A stretch of DNA of 64,000 nt, taken from contig JAJTBS010000001.1 of the NCBI GenBank assembly GCA_021286765.1, positions 434,001 through 498,000 on the forward strand. Reading direction: 5' to 3'. Shown piece by piece: positions 17,217-27,277 of the stretch. This stretch comes from Holophagaceae bacterium (GTDB taxonomy: Bacteria; Acidobacteriota; Holophagae; Holophagales; Holophagaceae). The notes beneath the pieces are model-generated. The model was given only the letters and a program-made list of their open reading frames with translations. It was not told the DNA's origin and made no database searches. Each line of letters starts with the position of its first letter. The first letter of the stretch is position 1. The position numbers were made by a program, and so were the translations under genes.

Positions 17217-18425
17217 TCAGGCGGGACAGAACCTCGGGCGATAAGGCTCTCCCACCCAGTACACCAACTCCAGCAGTTCACCCACATCCCAGAGCAGCAT
17301 GTCAGCCCGGGCGCCAGGATGCAGATGGCCGAGGTCGCCGCGGCGCAGGCTGCGCGCCGCATGGAGCGTCATGGCGGTGAAGGCCTCCTCGAAGGTCATG
17401 CGCAACTGCAGGCAACCCAGGCGCAGGATGGTGAGCGGATCCACGCAAGGGCAGGAGCCAGGATTGAAGTCCGTGGCCAGCGCCACGCGGCAGCCCGCCT
17501 CGATCATCTTCCGGGCCGGCGCCCAGTCGCGCATGCCCAGGAACAGCGTGGTGCCCGGCAGCAGCACGGGCGTCACGTTGGCGGCCGCCATGGCCTTCAT
17601 GCCGGCGTCGCTGCAGAACATGAGGTGGTCCGCGCTGGCGGCGCCCAGTTCGGCGGCCAGTTCGGCGCCGCCGGTCCAGGTGAGCTCATCGGCGTGGATG
17701 CGGGGGATCAGGCCGAGCCGTTTCCCCGCTTCGAAGATGCGGCGGCCCTGCCCGGCGCTGAAGACGCCGGTCTCTACGAACACATCGCAGAAGCGGGCCA
17801 CGCCGGGATGGCGGCACACCAGCTCCGGCAGCCACTCCTCGGCCACGGCACGGGCATTGGCCTCGGCATCGCCGGCGAACTCCGGTGCCAGGTCATGGGC
17901 GGGGAGCAGGGTCACATCCAGGCTCCAGCCGCGGCGCATCAACTCGGCATAGGCGGTCGCGAGGCGGGATTCAGCCTCCAGCTCCAATCCATAGCCGGTC
18001 TTGCACTCGAGGTGGACGACGCCCCGCTCGTGGAAGGCCCGCAGGCGTTCCTCGCCCAAGGCCACCAGCTCCTCGACCGTGGCGCTCCGGGTGGCGCGAA
18101 CGGTCTCGCGGATGCCACCGCCCTCGGCGGCGATCTGCTGGTAGCTGGCCCCGGCCAGGCGCCGGTTGAATTCACCGGATCGGTTGCCCCCGAAGAGCAG
18201 GTGGGTGTGGGGATCCACGAAGCCAGGCGTGGCCCAGGCGCCGCCCCCATCGACCCTGGGGGCGTCTGCCCAGGCCGCGGGCAGGTCCGCGCGGCGGCCC
18301 AGCCAGGCCACCCGGCCGCCTTCCAGGGCCAGCGCCGCGTCCGGGACGCGGTCCACAGCCCAGGCCCGGGCGGGATCGGGGGTCAGCAGACCCCGGAGGT
18401 TCACGAGCACGCGACGATCCGACAT
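17217..18425 (-). CDS. hutI: Imidazolonepropionase
   Basis: 402 residues, normal for HutI. It hydrolyses 4-imidazolone-5-propanoate to formiminoglutamate in histidine degradation. ATPGFVDPHTHLLFGGNR carries the metal-binding His-x-His and Arg. GASYQQIAAEGGGI and ECKTGYGLELEAE are family signatures. IHADELTWTGGAELA supplies a metal-ligand His and Glu, and ATDFNPGSCPC the catalytic Asp. Other hut genes are absent from this window, so the pathway is dispersed or partial. It is divergent from the yfa-like operon at 18546. Confidence 0.95.
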   Translation of the reverse strand: MSDRRVLVNLRGLLTPDPARAWAVDRVPDAALALEGGRVAWLGRRADLPAAWADAPRVDGGGAWATPGFVDPHTHLLFGGNRSGEFNRRLAGASYQQIAAEGGGIRETVRATRSATVEELVALGEERLRAFHERGVVHLECKTGYGLELEAESRLATAYAELMRRGWSLDVTLLPAHDLAPEFAGDAEANARAVAEEWLPELVCRHPGVARFCDVFVETGVFSAGQGRRIFEAGKRLGLIPRIHADELTWTGGAELAAELGAASADHLMFCSDAGMKAMAAANVTPVLLPGTTLFLGMRDWAPARKMIEAGCRVALATDFNPGSCPCVDPLTILRLGCLQLRMTFEEAFTAMTLHAARSLRRGDLGHLHPGARADMLLWDVGELLELVYWVGEPYRPRFCPA

Positions 18426-18475
18426 GGGATCAGTCTGCCACTGAACGAGACTGTAAAAAATCACGCCCAGGTCCC

Positions 18476-18503
18476 TTGCGGCTGGGGCGCGGCTTGGTAG
18501 GAT
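18476..18503 (+). promoter_or_regulatory. Candidate sigma-70 promoter of the yfa-like operon
   Basis: TTGCGG (18476-18481), 16-base spacer, TAGGAT (18498-18503), about 40 bases before the first gene of the macroglobulin operon and in the divergent gap with hutI. Pattern match only. Confidence 0.35.
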
Positions 18504-18545
18504 CGCTCGACACCGGAGGTGCCAGTGCGGGGCAGGGGAACGGGA

Positions 18546-20723
18546 ATGCGACACCTCGCGCAGGGATCCTGCGTGCTTGCCCTCGGCCTGACGGCTCAGC
18601 TGGCCTGGGCCCAGGGGCCTTCGCCCATTCCGGCCTGGGCCTCGGAGCGAATTCGCGGCTGGAGCGTCTCCCGCTACGATGCGGCCGGCAATCAGCAGTG
18701 GACCGGAAAGAAATGGGACCAGGCCACCTGGGGGGATCAGCTCGCCGAGGCCCGCCACCGGTTGCGGAGCGCGCAGGATCGGCGGGCGGCCCTGTGGGCC
18801 CTGACGGCCTGGCCGGTGGACCAATGGGATGACGCCGCACTGAAGACGGGGGGAGCCGAGGCCGCGCAGTTTCTCTACCAGCGCGGCTACAAGCAGTGGG
18901 GCAAGGACCCCTTCGCCTACCTGGGCTCTCCAGATCGCCTGGAGCGGCCCTGGACCCACGGACTGGGCCTGCACCTGGACAAGGGCGCCTGGCGTTTCCA
19001 GTGGATTCCCAGCCCGGCCCTGTTCACGCAGGCGGGCCAGGCGGCGCTGCCCAAGGGCCTTGAGCAGGCTGCTCAGCCCGGTGTGCTCATCCACCTGAAG
19101 CAGCTTCGGCCTGGGCTGGAGAAGCTGGTGGCCCTGGCGGGTGGAGCGGGCGCGGCGGCCAACGGCGCACCTTCGGGTCTGGTGCCCGCCCTGGCCCAGG
19201 GCAGTCGCCTGGGTTTCGCCGTGCGGCACCTGGAGCCCTGGCTGAAACAGGCCTCGCCGGCGCTCGAACCGCTGGCGAACCGCGAGGCCTGGGTGATGCA
19301 CTACGGCACGGAGCGCGAAGGCGGCCGGAACCTGCAGGGCACCCTGGTGTTCATTCCCGGCGACCTGCCGACCCGCACCCAGCTGATGATGACGCTGCTC
19401 AAACTGAACCCTCTGAGTTCGGGGGCCCGCAGCCGCGTCGTGAAGTGGTCTGGCCCCGGTGCCACCACGGAGGTCCAGCAGCTGCGCGGCTCCGGCGGCG
19501 TCTTCCACCTCATTCAGAAAGCCGAGGGTACCTGGATCAGCGACCGCGAGGCACCCCTGCGCGCCCTGCTGTTCCCGGGAGCCGAACCCACCCTGGGCGA
19601 ACGGCGGGAGTGGGCCCGGGTGGCGCTCTCGGCCATGGCGCCGGATACGGAGCTCTCCTTCTGGGTGGCTCCTCGCATCGGCGCGGATGCCGCTTTTGAG
19701 ATCCAGGCCATCCGCCGCCGCCTCGCCAATGCCCAGCAGGGCACCTGGCCCAATCCCTTCGTGGCCAAGGCCGCGCCCCGCACAGGAGCCCTGACCGTGG
19801 CCCTGGGCGCGGGGCCCACCGAGAAGCTGGTGGAGGCGATCCTGCGCGTGGATGACGCCAGCGAATTCCGCCTGCCCCAGATGCCCGAGTTCGCCAACGG
19901 TGGCCAGGCGCTCAATCCCGCGCAGCTGAAGGCCTATCAGGAGGCCCTGGCCAGGGCCCAGGAGCGCCAGCGCCAGCGGACCTCGCTGCGCCAGGATGCT
20001 GTGGCCCTGCAGGCCTGCCTGGACCTTCGCGGTGCGGCCCTGTTCTGGAATGGCTGGGTGGGTGCTCCGGCGCTGAATCCTGCGGAGAAGGCCTCGCTGG
20101 CGGAGCTGGCCCGGCTGCGGCGCGAGGACCCGTGGCGGGCCATGCAGGCCCAGCGCGACGGCAAGATCGAGGCCTTTGGCGGTTTCGGCGAGCCGGGGAT
20201 GGTGCCCAGCCTGGCCCTGGCCCTGCCCGTGCAGGGTGTGAAAAAGGTCCAGGTGGAGAACCTGCTGAAGAAGCTCACGCCCCGGCTCTTCAAGGGCCAG
20301 AATCAGAAGCAGGCCTTCGGCAGCGCCGAGTTGCACCGCGTCATGACCGCCCAGGCCTTCCGGCCCGCCTGGACCCTCGTGGCCGACACCCTGGTGCTGG
20401 GCACGGACGAGGCTGCCGTGAAGGCTGTGGCCGCGGGCCTGCAGGGCCAGGCGCCCACGCTGGCTGACAGCGACTCGAAGGCCTGGGCCCGCATGGAGCT
20501 GGATGGCGCGCGTACCGCGAAGGAACTGGAGAACCTGCTGCTGGCCTTCCTCCGCAGCCGCACCGGCAGCGGCTGGTGGATCGGCGAAACCGCCACCGGT
20601 GATGAGGCCGCCGCGGAACTCGCCTTCAGCCTCGGCCCCTTTCTGGGCGCGGTGAAGGCCATGGGACCTGTCCGGATCGACTGGAACTGGACCCCTGGGG
20701 GTCTGGAGGGACGCTCGCGATGA
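18546..20723 (+). CDS. Large exported protein, YfaA/DUF2138-like by position
   Basis: 725 residues. The N-terminus [23 protein letters not shown] is a signal peptide, so the product is periplasmic or membrane-associated. GTG codons at 18519 and 18525 are alternative starts; GGAGGT precedes 18525. No catalytic motif is visible. The chain contains repeated beta-rich segments and an Arg/Gln-rich helix near residues 465-485. The placement directly before a DUF1175 gene and a yfaS-type macroglobulin gene matches E. coli yfaA (DUF2138). The family assignment rests more on context than on sequence. It overlaps the next gene by four bases (ATGA), so the two are translationally coupled. Confidence 0.5.
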   Translation: MRHLAQGSCVLALGLTAQLAWAQGPSPIPAWASERIRGWSVSRYDAAGNQQWTGKKWDQATWGDQLAEARHRLRSAQDRRAALWALTAWPVDQWDDAALKTGGAEAAQFLYQRGYKQWGKDPFAYLGSPDRLERPWTHGLGLHLDKGAWRFQWIPSPALFTQAGQAALPKGLEQAAQPGVLIHLKQLRPGLEKLVALAGGAGAAANGAPSGLVPALAQGSRLGFAVRHLEPWLKQASPALEPLANREAWVMHYGTEREGGRNLQGTLVFIPGDLPTRTQLMMTLLKLNPLSSGARSRVVKWSGPGATTEVQQLRGSGGVFHLIQKAEGTWISDREAPLRALLFPGAEPTLGERREWARVALSAMAPDTELSFWVAPRIGADAAFEIQAIRRRLANAQQGTWPNPFVAKAAPRTGALTVALGAGPTEKLVEAILRVDDASEFRLPQMPEFANGGQALNPAQLKAYQEALARAQERQRQRTSLRQDAVALQACLDLRGAALFWNGWVGAPALNPAEKASLAELARLRREDPWRAMQAQRDGKIEAFGGFGEPGMVPSLALALPVQGVKKVQVENLLKKLTPRLFKGQNQKQAFGSAELHRVMTAQAFRPAWTLVADTLVLGTDEAAVKAVAAGLQGQAPTLADSDSKAWARMELDGARTAKELENLLLAFLRSRTGSGWWIGETATGDEAAAELAFSLGPFLGAVKAMGPVRIDWNWTPGGLEGRSR

Positions 20724-21673
20724 AGGCCGGTCCCATCCTGGCGGCGGCTTCGGCCGCGGTCTTGGCCGCCTTCGCGGCCCTGGTCCCCGTCCGCCATGGG
20801 GTGGTGGTGGAGGCCAACCCCGCCAACCCTGTGCGCCATGTCCGGGTGGAGAGCCGCAGCCTGCTCGGTCTGAGGCGCCCGGGCTGGGGCGTGGCTTTCT
20901 CCGGGGCTCCGGCCTGGGGTGGCGCCGCCGCTGGCTTCTACTTCACCGCCGAGCATCCGGTCGTGGTGGCCGTCACCGCCTGGCCGGGGTTCCGGCAATC
21001 CCTGTCCATCGCGCCGACCGCGGCGGCCTTCCCCGCGGCTCTTGGCGAGGAAGGGGATCGCGAGGCCTTCCGAACCTGGTTCGTGGCGCTGCTGGAGCAG
21101 CAGCTGGAGGGACCCAGCCCCGCTTGGGAGCCCGCCCAGCGGGACTGCTCCGGCCTGCTGCGGTTCGCCTTCCGGGAAGCGCTGGCGAGCCACACCGCTG
21201 CCTGGCGTGAGCGCGTGGCCTTCACCATCGGCGCTCCCGGGCAGGATCCGTCGCCCGCCTTCGCCCAGGAATGGCGGGCCGGCTTCCCGACACCGGAGGG
21301 CCGCCAGCCCTTCGCCCGGGGCCTGTACCTCCGCCGCCTGGCCTGCACGCCCGTGGGGCGGGACCTGCAGCTGGCGCGGCCCGGCGATCTGATCTTCTTC
21401 GCCCGGGGCGGGGCCCACGCCCAGCCTGACCATGCCATGGCCTTCGTGCGACCCGACGTGGATGGTGCGCCCATGCTGCTCTACCACACCGGGCCCGAAG
21501 GCAGCGGCAGCCTCCGGCAGGCGGGCGAGCTGCGCCGCGTGCGCCTGGACGACCTGCTGCACCACCCCGATCCCGACTTCCGCCCCCTGCCCGAGAACCC
21601 CGCCTTCCTGGGCCTCTACCGCTGGCGTCTGCTGGCGGGCGAGGCCCCCGATGCTTTCACCCCAAGGTCCTGA
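20720..21673 (+). CDS. DUF1175-family (YfaT-like) exported protein
   Basis: 317 residues beginning with a hydrophobic segment ([19 protein letters not shown]) that acts as signal or anchor. The central part has [16 protein letters not shown], a Cys in an NlpC/P60-like context. [13 protein letters not shown] and QPDHAMAFV follow, i.e. a Cys and His arrangement like a CHAP/NlpC-type cysteine hydrolase, as in DUF1175/YfaT. Activity on peptidoglycan or peptide is inferred, not shown. The downstream macroglobulin gene starts one base after this stop. The E. coli order yfaA-yfaT-yfaS is thus kept. Confidence 0.75.
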   Translation: MKAGPILAAASAAVLAAFAALVPVRHGVVVEANPANPVRHVRVESRSLLGLRRPGWGVAFSGAPAWGGAAAGFYFTAEHPVVVAVTAWPGFRQSLSIAPTAAAFPAALGEEGDREAFRTWFVALLEQQLEGPSPAWEPAQRDCSGLLRFAFREALASHTAAWRERVAFTIGAPGQDPSPAFAQEWRAGFPTPEGRQPFARGLYLRRLACTPVGRDLQLARPGDLIFFARGGAHAQPDHAMAFVRPDVDGAPMLLYHTGPEGSGSLRQAGELRRVRLDDLLHHPDPDFRPLPENPAFLGLYRWRLLAGEAPDAFTPRS

Positions 21674-21674
21674 C

Positions 21675-24600
21675 ATGCGCTGGTTCCGCTCCGCCCTCAC
21701 TCTGCTGCTCCCCGCGGTTCTGCTGCTGCCCACCCTGGGCACGGCGCAGAAGCGCGCGGCCGAAGGTCCCTGGCGCGAAGGCGGCTGGACCGGCGCCTTC
21801 GCCACCCTGCGGCCCACACTGCCGGGGAAGCCCGGCCAGCTGGAGGCCGCGGGTCCCATCCCCTCCGAGGCCCGCATCCGCATCTACCGCGTGGAGGACC
21901 CGGACACCTTCCTGAAGAAAGTTCTGCTGGAACGCAGCACGGCGGCGGCCGAAGGCGGGCGGGGCGTGCAGGATCCCCTCGATGTGCTGCGCGAGGCGGT
22001 GCTCTGGGGTGGCCGACGCGCCTTCGTCACCGTGCATCGCACCGCCACCCAGGTGCTGCGGGACGCGGCCAAGCAGACGGATCGCCTGACCTCGGCCAAG
22101 ACCAGCCCCGCCCGGGTGCGAGAAGGGTCGGCCCTTCCGCTGGAGGGCCAGCCTGGGATCACCTTCGTGACGGAGCTTGTGCCCAAGGTGAGTGAGGACA
22201 TCGCAGGCAGGAAGGGGCGCGAGGACGATGAGTCCGGCGATGAGGGTTTCCTCAGCCGCGTGGAGCTTCCCGCCCAGCCCGCAGGCCTGTACCTGGTCGA
22301 GGTGCTGCGCGGCACGGATGCGGCCTATGTCCCCTGGATGGTCACAGACCTAGCCCTGCTTTCGGAGCAGGATGGGGCGAAGCTGCGCGTGCAGGCCGTG
22401 GACGCCCGCGATGGGGCCGTGAAATCGGGCGCGGTCGGCCAGCTCATGGAGGGAACGAAGCTGCAGGCCCTCGCCTTCGACGCCACTGGCCGGGCCGAAG
22501 CCCCCGTGACGCCCGGGGTGCGCCGGGTGGTGCTGGCCCGCAGCGGCGCCAGCCTGGCCATCCTCGCCAGCGAGGGGCAGAGCGCGGCCTCGGTGCGCCA
22601 GCGCCTCTACGCCTTCACGGAGCGCCCACTCTACCGCCCCGGCCAGGAGGTCTTCGCCAAGGCCATTCTGCGCAGCGTGCAGGACGGCGAGAACCGCGTG
22701 GTGAATGGTGCCCAGGCCCTGGCCTTCACCGTGCTGGATCCTGAGGACACCAAGGTCACCGAGGGCCAGGCCAAGCTCCTGAACGCGGAGACCGGCACCT
22801 ATGCCGCCCAGTTCCCGCTGCCGGGCGCAGGGCGCCTGGGGCTCTACCGCATCGTCTTCCAGGGTCCTCAGGGACCGGGCCAGGCGGAGTTCAAGGTGGA
22901 GCAGTTCGTGAAGCCCGCCTTCGAGGTGAAGGTGACCACGGAGAAGACCAAGGTGGGCCTGGGCGATGCGCTGTCCTTCCACGCGAATGCCCGCTACTTC
23001 TACGGCGCCGCGGTGCGCGGCGCCAAGGCGGACTGGTTCCTCTACAAGGTGGTGCCGCCCAAATCCAAATGGATCTGGGACGACGAGGACTCGGGCCCCG
23101 CGCCGGAATTGATGGAGAGCGGCCAACTGGAGCTGGACGCCGAGGGCCAGGCCGACCTCCCCAGCTTCAAGGCCGAGAGCGATGGCCTCTGGCGCATGGT
23201 GGTGAAGGTCGCGGATGCCGCGGGCCAGCGCAACAGCGGCCAGGCCCAGGTGCGCGCCGCCGCCGGGGATCTGGTGCTGATGGTCGCCGCGGACCGGCAG
23301 GTGGCCTTGCCGGGCAAGCCCTTCCAGGTGACGGCGCGGGCCCTGGACCTGGACGGCAAGGAGGTGCCCGGCGTGGCCATCGCCCTGCGGGCCGCCCGCA
23401 TCGTGGCGCTGAAGGACAGCGCCTACTGGTGGTCGCGACCCAGCGCCTTGAAGCCCGGGGAGACCGTGGCCTCGGCCGCGGGGCCGCAGGCCATGCTGAG
23501 CATCCCCGAAGGCGGGGCCTTCCTGCTGGTGGCCGAGGCGAAGGATTCCAAGGGCCGGCCGGTGGTGGCCCAGCGGCAGATCACCGTGGCCGCGGAAGGC
23601 ACGCCGCTGCCTGCCGTGCCTGATCTGCGGGCCGCCGCCGACAAGCCCGAATACCAGCCGGGGGACACCGCCCGGATCCTCGTGCAGCTGCCCCGGCCCA
23701 AGCTGACCCTGCACTGGGCCATCGAGCACGAGGGCCTGGGCCAGCGCCAGAGCCGCGCCGTGCCGGGCACCACGGCCCTGGTGGAGATCCCCATCACTGC
23801 GGCCATGCAGCCCAACGTCTGGGCGGTGTTCGAAATCGTGGCCGAGGGCCGCCGCCAGATGGTGGAGGTTCCCATCCGCGTTCCCAAGCGGGACCGCCGC
23901 CTGTCCGTGGCCGTCACCACGGATCGGGAGCGCTACCAGCCCGGCCAACCCATGAAGGTTTCCGTGGCTGTCACGGACGCCGCGGGGAAGCCCGCCGCCG
24001 CCGACCTCAGCGTGGGCGTGGTGGACGAGGCCATCTATGCGCTCAGCCAGGAGCTGCATCCCGATCCGGTGCGCTTCTTCCATCCGACGCGCCGGCACGG
24101 TGTCCTGCGTTCGGGATCCACGGACTGGAGCTTCCACGACCTGCTGCGCCGGCAGCGCCCCGTGTGGAGTCTCAAGCAGACCAAGCGCGGCGACTTCAAG
24201 GCCGACGACGACGACAAGGTGCGCCAGAACTTCAAGGACACGGCCTCCTGGACGCCCTTCGTGGCCGCGGGCCGCGACGGCAAGGCCAGCGTGGACCTGG
24301 TGCTGCCGGACAACCTCACGGCCTGGCGCGCCACCGCGACCGCGATCACCAGCGACACCAAGGTGGGCGTCGGGCGCAGCTCCAGGCCATCATCCAAGCC
24401 CCTGCAGGTGGCGCTGACGCTGCCACGGACGCTGAGCGTGGGGGAGGAGGCCCGGGCCATCGCCCTGGTGCGCAACCTCTCCGGCCAACCCATCACCGGA
24501 AAGATCAAGCTGGAAGTCCAGAACGGCCGCTTGGCCGGCACGCCCGAGGGCACCTTCAGCCTGCAGGACCAGGGCGAGTACCGCTTCGCCCTGCCGCTGT

Positions 24601-26417
24601 TCTCGGACAAAACGGGACCCCTGACCGTCACCGCCCGCGTGGAGGGCGGCGGACTGAAGGATGCCGAGCGCCAGCGTGTCACCGTCCAGGACCAGCTGGT
24701 GCCCGCCTCCCAGTCGGGCTCGATCCTGCTGGACGGGGGCGCCCAATCCGTGACGATCCCCGCGCCCCCCGCGGCCAAGGGGGAGGCCATGCTGGTCCTC
24801 ACGCCTGTCGGGAACCTGGAACACCTGGTGGCGCCTTCGCTGCCCTACCTCATCGGCTACCCCTATGGCTGCGTGGAGCAGACCCTGTCCAGCTTCGTGC
24901 CCAACCTGCTGGTGGCGGACCTGGTGAAGCAGGGCGCCATGCCGAACCTCGACTGGAAGCAGCTCACGGACCTGGACCGCAACATCCGCGATGGCGTGTT
25001 CAAGGTCTATGGCTACCAGCAGCCCAACGGCGGCTGGGGCTGGTACGCGCCCAACGACTTCGGCATGGAGGCCAACCCCCACACCACGGGCTACGCCATC
25101 CAGAGCTTCGCCACCATGAAGCGCCTGGGCTATGCCGTGGACGAGGGCGTCTACCGGCGGGGCCGCATGGCCGCGCTGAGCCTCTTCCAGCAGGTGGCGC
25201 GTCAGGCGGATCAGGGGGGCCGGGTGGCCGGATCAAAGAGTCCCGATCCCGAAGGCGATGCCGCGTTCCTGCTCATGGCCTTGGCCCAGACCGGCGAGCC
25301 CATCGCCGGGCTCATCGACAGTTCCGCCGACAAGGTGCTGGCCGGGAAATGGGGTGGCACCCATGTCCACGCCATGGTCGCCCTCGCGGCCGCTGCGGCG
25401 AAGCATCCCAAGGCCACCGCCCTGGCCGAGCGCCTGGAGCAGAAGGCCGTGCTGAAGGGCGGCCTCGCCCGCTGGGAGGGCCGCCGGGAGACCTGGTGGA
25501 GCTACAACTCCGGCGACATCGTCCCCACGGTGATGGCGCTCAAGGCCCTCTGCCTGGCGCGGCCCCAGTCCCCGCTGATCCGCCAGGGCGAAACCTTCCT
25601 GGCCTCGGAGTATCGTGGCTACGGCTGGTATTCCACCTGGAGCACGGGCCAGATCGTGGACCTGCTGCCCTACCTGATGAAGACCCGGAAGCTGGACTTC
25701 GGCCCGCTCTCCATCCAGGCGGCGATCCAAGGTGGGCCCTCCTTCGAGTTCAAGGAGCGTCCCGAGGCCCGGCGCTGGAACGCCCGGGAGCCGCGGGCTG
25801 GCAGCTACGCCATGGCCGAGCCGAAGCCAGTGACGGTCACGGCGGGCGGGAAGGGTCTGCTGGTGTGGACCTACGCCTACCAGGTGCCCGGCAGTGCCGC
25901 GGGGGTGCCGAAGGGTGAGGCCTCCTCGGCCCTGCGTCTCTCTGTGACCCGGAACCTCTGGCGCCTGAGGACGCCGCAGCAGACCGGGAATGCACGCCAG
26001 GGTTGGGTCCGCGAGCCCTGGACCGGCACCCTGAAGGCCGGCGAGGAGGCCTGGATGCAGGTGCAGTTCCGCACGGACCGGGATGCCGACTACGTGATGC
26101 TGGAAGTGCCCATTCCCGGTGGCCTCAACCCCACGGTGAAGCTGGAAGGCTTCGTGCTCGAGGGGAAGGCCTTCATCGAGGAGGGCTCGTCGGATGTCTG
26201 GACGAAGCCCCGAGTCGAGGTCCATCCGGACAAGGTGACCTTCCTCTTCCACCGGGCCTGGAGCTGGAACACGCACACGGTGCGCATTCACCTGCGGGCC
26301 GGCATGGCGGGCAGCTACCGCCTGCGGCCCGCCAAACTGAGCCTCATGTCGAACGAGGGGCAGTGGGCCACCTGCGATGGACTCGACCTCAAGGTGCAGG
26401 ACGGAGGTGCGCGATGA
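21675..26417 (+). CDS. Bacterial alpha-2-macroglobulin, YfaS/MagD-like, with thioester motif
   Basis: 1580 residues with a cleavable signal peptide (MRWFRSALTLLLPAVLLLPTLGTAQ). Macroglobulin domains include the hallmark FTERPLYRPGQEVFAKAILR near residue 314. A bait-region candidate lies at about residues 790-850, rich in Arg and containing Asp-Asp-Asp-Asp-Lys (844-848). It is followed by WTPFVAAGRDGKASVDLVLPDNLT, the alpha-2-macroglobulin core. GYPYGCVEQTLSSF carries a thioester-forming Cys1066 and Gln1069, followed by the helical TED domain (PNGGWGWY). Such proteins are periplasmic protease traps: bait cleavage exposes the thioester, which captures the protease. No lipobox is seen. Operon partners are described in neighbouring entries; it overlaps the next gene (ATGA). 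Confidence 0.92.
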   Translation: MRWFRSALTLLLPAVLLLPTLGTAQKRAAEGPWREGGWTGAFATLRPTLPGKPGQLEAAGPIPSEARIRIYRVEDPDTFLKKVLLERSTAAAEGGRGVQDPLDVLREAVLWGGRRAFVTVHRTATQVLRDAAKQTDRLTSAKTSPARVREGSALPLEGQPGITFVTELVPKVSEDIAGRKGREDDESGDEGFLSRVELPAQPAGLYLVEVLRGTDAAYVPWMVTDLALLSEQDGAKLRVQAVDARDGAVKSGAVGQLMEGTKLQALAFDATGRAEAPVTPGVRRVVLARSGASLAILASEGQSAASVRQRLYAFTERPLYRPGQEVFAKAILRSVQDGENRVVNGAQALAFTVLDPEDTKVTEGQAKLLNAETGTYAAQFPLPGAGRLGLYRIVFQGPQGPGQAEFKVEQFVKPAFEVKVTTEKTKVGLGDALSFHANARYFYGAAVRGAKADWFLYKVVPPKSKWIWDDEDSGPAPELMESGQLELDAEGQADLPSFKAESDGLWRMVVKVADAAGQRNSGQAQVRAAAGDLVLMVAADRQVALPGKPFQVTARALDLDGKEVPGVAIALRAARIVALKDSAYWWSRPSALKPGETVASAAGPQAMLSIPEGGAFLLVAEAKDSKGRPVVAQRQITVAAEGTPLPAVPDLRAAADKPEYQPGDTARILVQLPRPKLTLHWAIEHEGLGQRQSRAVPGTTALVEIPITAAMQPNVWAVFEIVAEGRRQMVEVPIRVPKRDRRLSVAVTTDRERYQPGQPMKVSVAVTDAAGKPAAADLSVGVVDEAIYALSQELHPDPVRFFHPTRRHGVLRSGSTDWSFHDLLRRQRPVWSLKQTKRGDFKADDDDKVRQNFKDTASWTPFVAAGRDGKASVDLVLPDNLTAWRATATAITSDTKVGVGRSSRPSSKPLQVALTLPRTLSVGEEARAIALVRNLSGQPITGKIKLEVQNGRLAGTPEGTFSLQDQGEYRFALPLFSDKTGPLTVTARVEGGGLKDAERQRVTVQDQLVPASQSGSILLDGGAQSVTIPAPPAAKGEAMLVLTPVGNLEHLVAPSLPYLIGYPYGCVEQTLSSFVPNLLVADLVKQGAMPNLDWKQLTDLDRNIRDGVFKVYGYQQPNGGWGWYAPNDFGMEANPHTTGYAIQSFATMKRLGYAVDEGVYRRGRMAALSLFQQVARQADQGGRVAGSKSPDPEGDAAFLLMALAQTGEPIAGLIDSSADKVLAGKWGGTHVHAMVALAAAAAKHPKATALAERLEQKAVLKGGLARWEGRRETWWSYNSGDIVPTVMALKALCLARPQSPLIRQGETFLASEYRGYGWYSTWSTGQIVDLLPYLMKTRKLDFGPLSIQAAIQGGPSFEFKERPEARRWNAREPRAGSYAMAEPKPVTVTAGGKGLLVWTYAYQVPGSAAGVPKGEASSALRLSVTRNLWRLRTPQQTGNARQGWVREPWTGTLKAGEEAWMQVQFRTDRDADYVMLEVPIPGGLNPTVKLEGFVLEGKAFIEEGSSDVWTKPRVEVHPDKVTFLFHRAWSWNTHTVRIHLRAGMAGSYRLRPAKLSLMSNEGQWATCDGLDLKVQDGGAR

Positions 26418-27277
26418 GGCCGCTGGTGGTGTCTCTCCTGCTGCTGGTCACCCCGGGTCTGGTCGCTCAAAAGGCCGCCAGGCCCAAGGCCCCCCTGGCG
26501 GCCTCGTACGCTCCGGACCTCAAGCTCTGGCGCCTGGAGGTTGGGCCCGACCTCGGCGGCTGGTCCAGCGACCGCACCGTGAACCTGCGGATCAAGCTGG
26601 TGGATCCGAAGGATCCGGCTCCCCCCAAGGATGAGCCGGCGCGGCGGTACTACGACGACTACGAAGACGAGGGTGGCTACGATCCCGGCGGGGAGGACAC
26701 CCGCACCGCCGAGCAGCTGCGCCAGGCCCGCCTGGAGCGGGAGGCCGAGACTGCCCGCCAGGCCTGGCGGAGCCGCGCGCTGAAGGTGTGGTTCAACGGC
26801 GCCGCGCTCAGCTGGTCTGTCCGCGTGGGGTACACCCTGAACACCGAGCTGACTGCCCAGAACGGCGAGAACCGGCTGGAGATCCTGGAGCCGGACTCGG
26901 GCCTCCGCGTGGTCCGAAGCTGGTGGGTCTCCACCGCGCGGACGCGGCTTCGGGTGGTGTCCATCCAGGCCAACGATGAATACACCGGCGGCAGCCTCCA
27001 GGTGCTGGAACCCGATGGCGCCGTGGCCGAGGGGGGCCGCCGCACGGCCTCCGGCGGCATGCTGCGCTGGTCCGGTGAGTACACCCACGACACGCCGCCG
27101 CCCGGCACCTACACGTTGAAGTGGAGGGGGGGCTGGCGGGGTGGCAAGCCAGCCCGCATCAAGGTGGAGGCCGTGCTCGATGGCGGCACCGACCAGGAGC
27201 GCCGCTGGACCTGGGAGCGCCTGATACTGCCCGGAGCCGGGACCGTGACCCTGGGGACCTTTGATGTGGAGCCTTAG
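26414..27277 (+). CDS. YfaP/DUF2135-like exported protein
   Basis: 287 residues; signal peptide MRPLVVSLLLLVTPGLVA; GGAGG seven bases before the ATG, which overlaps the macroglobulin stop. The sequence has an acidic Tyr/Asp-rich patch (YYDDYEDEGGYDPGG) at about residues 78-92 and then an Arg/Glu helix. The C-terminal beta domain contains NGENRLEILEPD and GTYTLKWRGGWRGG, which resembles DUF2135 (YfaP). In E. coli yfaP belongs to the same cluster as yfaS. It is probably a periplasmic partner of the macroglobulin. Confidence 0.65.
   Translation: MRPLVVSLLLLVTPGLVAQKAARPKAPLAASYAPDLKLWRLEVGPDLGGWSSDRTVNLRIKLVDPKDPAPPKDEPARRYYDDYEDEGGYDPGGEDTRTAEQLRQARLEREAETARQAWRSRALKVWFNGAALSWSVRVGYTLNTELTAQNGENRLEILEPDSGLRVVRSWWVSTARTRLRVVSIQANDEYTGGSLQVLEPDGAVAEGGRRTASGGMLRWSGEYTHDTPPPGTYTLKWRGGWRGGKPARIKVEAVLDGGTDQERRWTWERLILPGAGTVTLGTFDVEP

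Noticed and set aside
17217-20336. Upstream extension of the hutI frame to over 1000 codons
   Set aside because: The extra part is antisense to the YfaA-like gene; the HutI family starts at 18425.
24204-24218. DDDDK as a leftover of a tagged cloning construct
   Set aside because: The flanking codons continue the macroglobulin sequence without vector or tag features, so it is native sequence.
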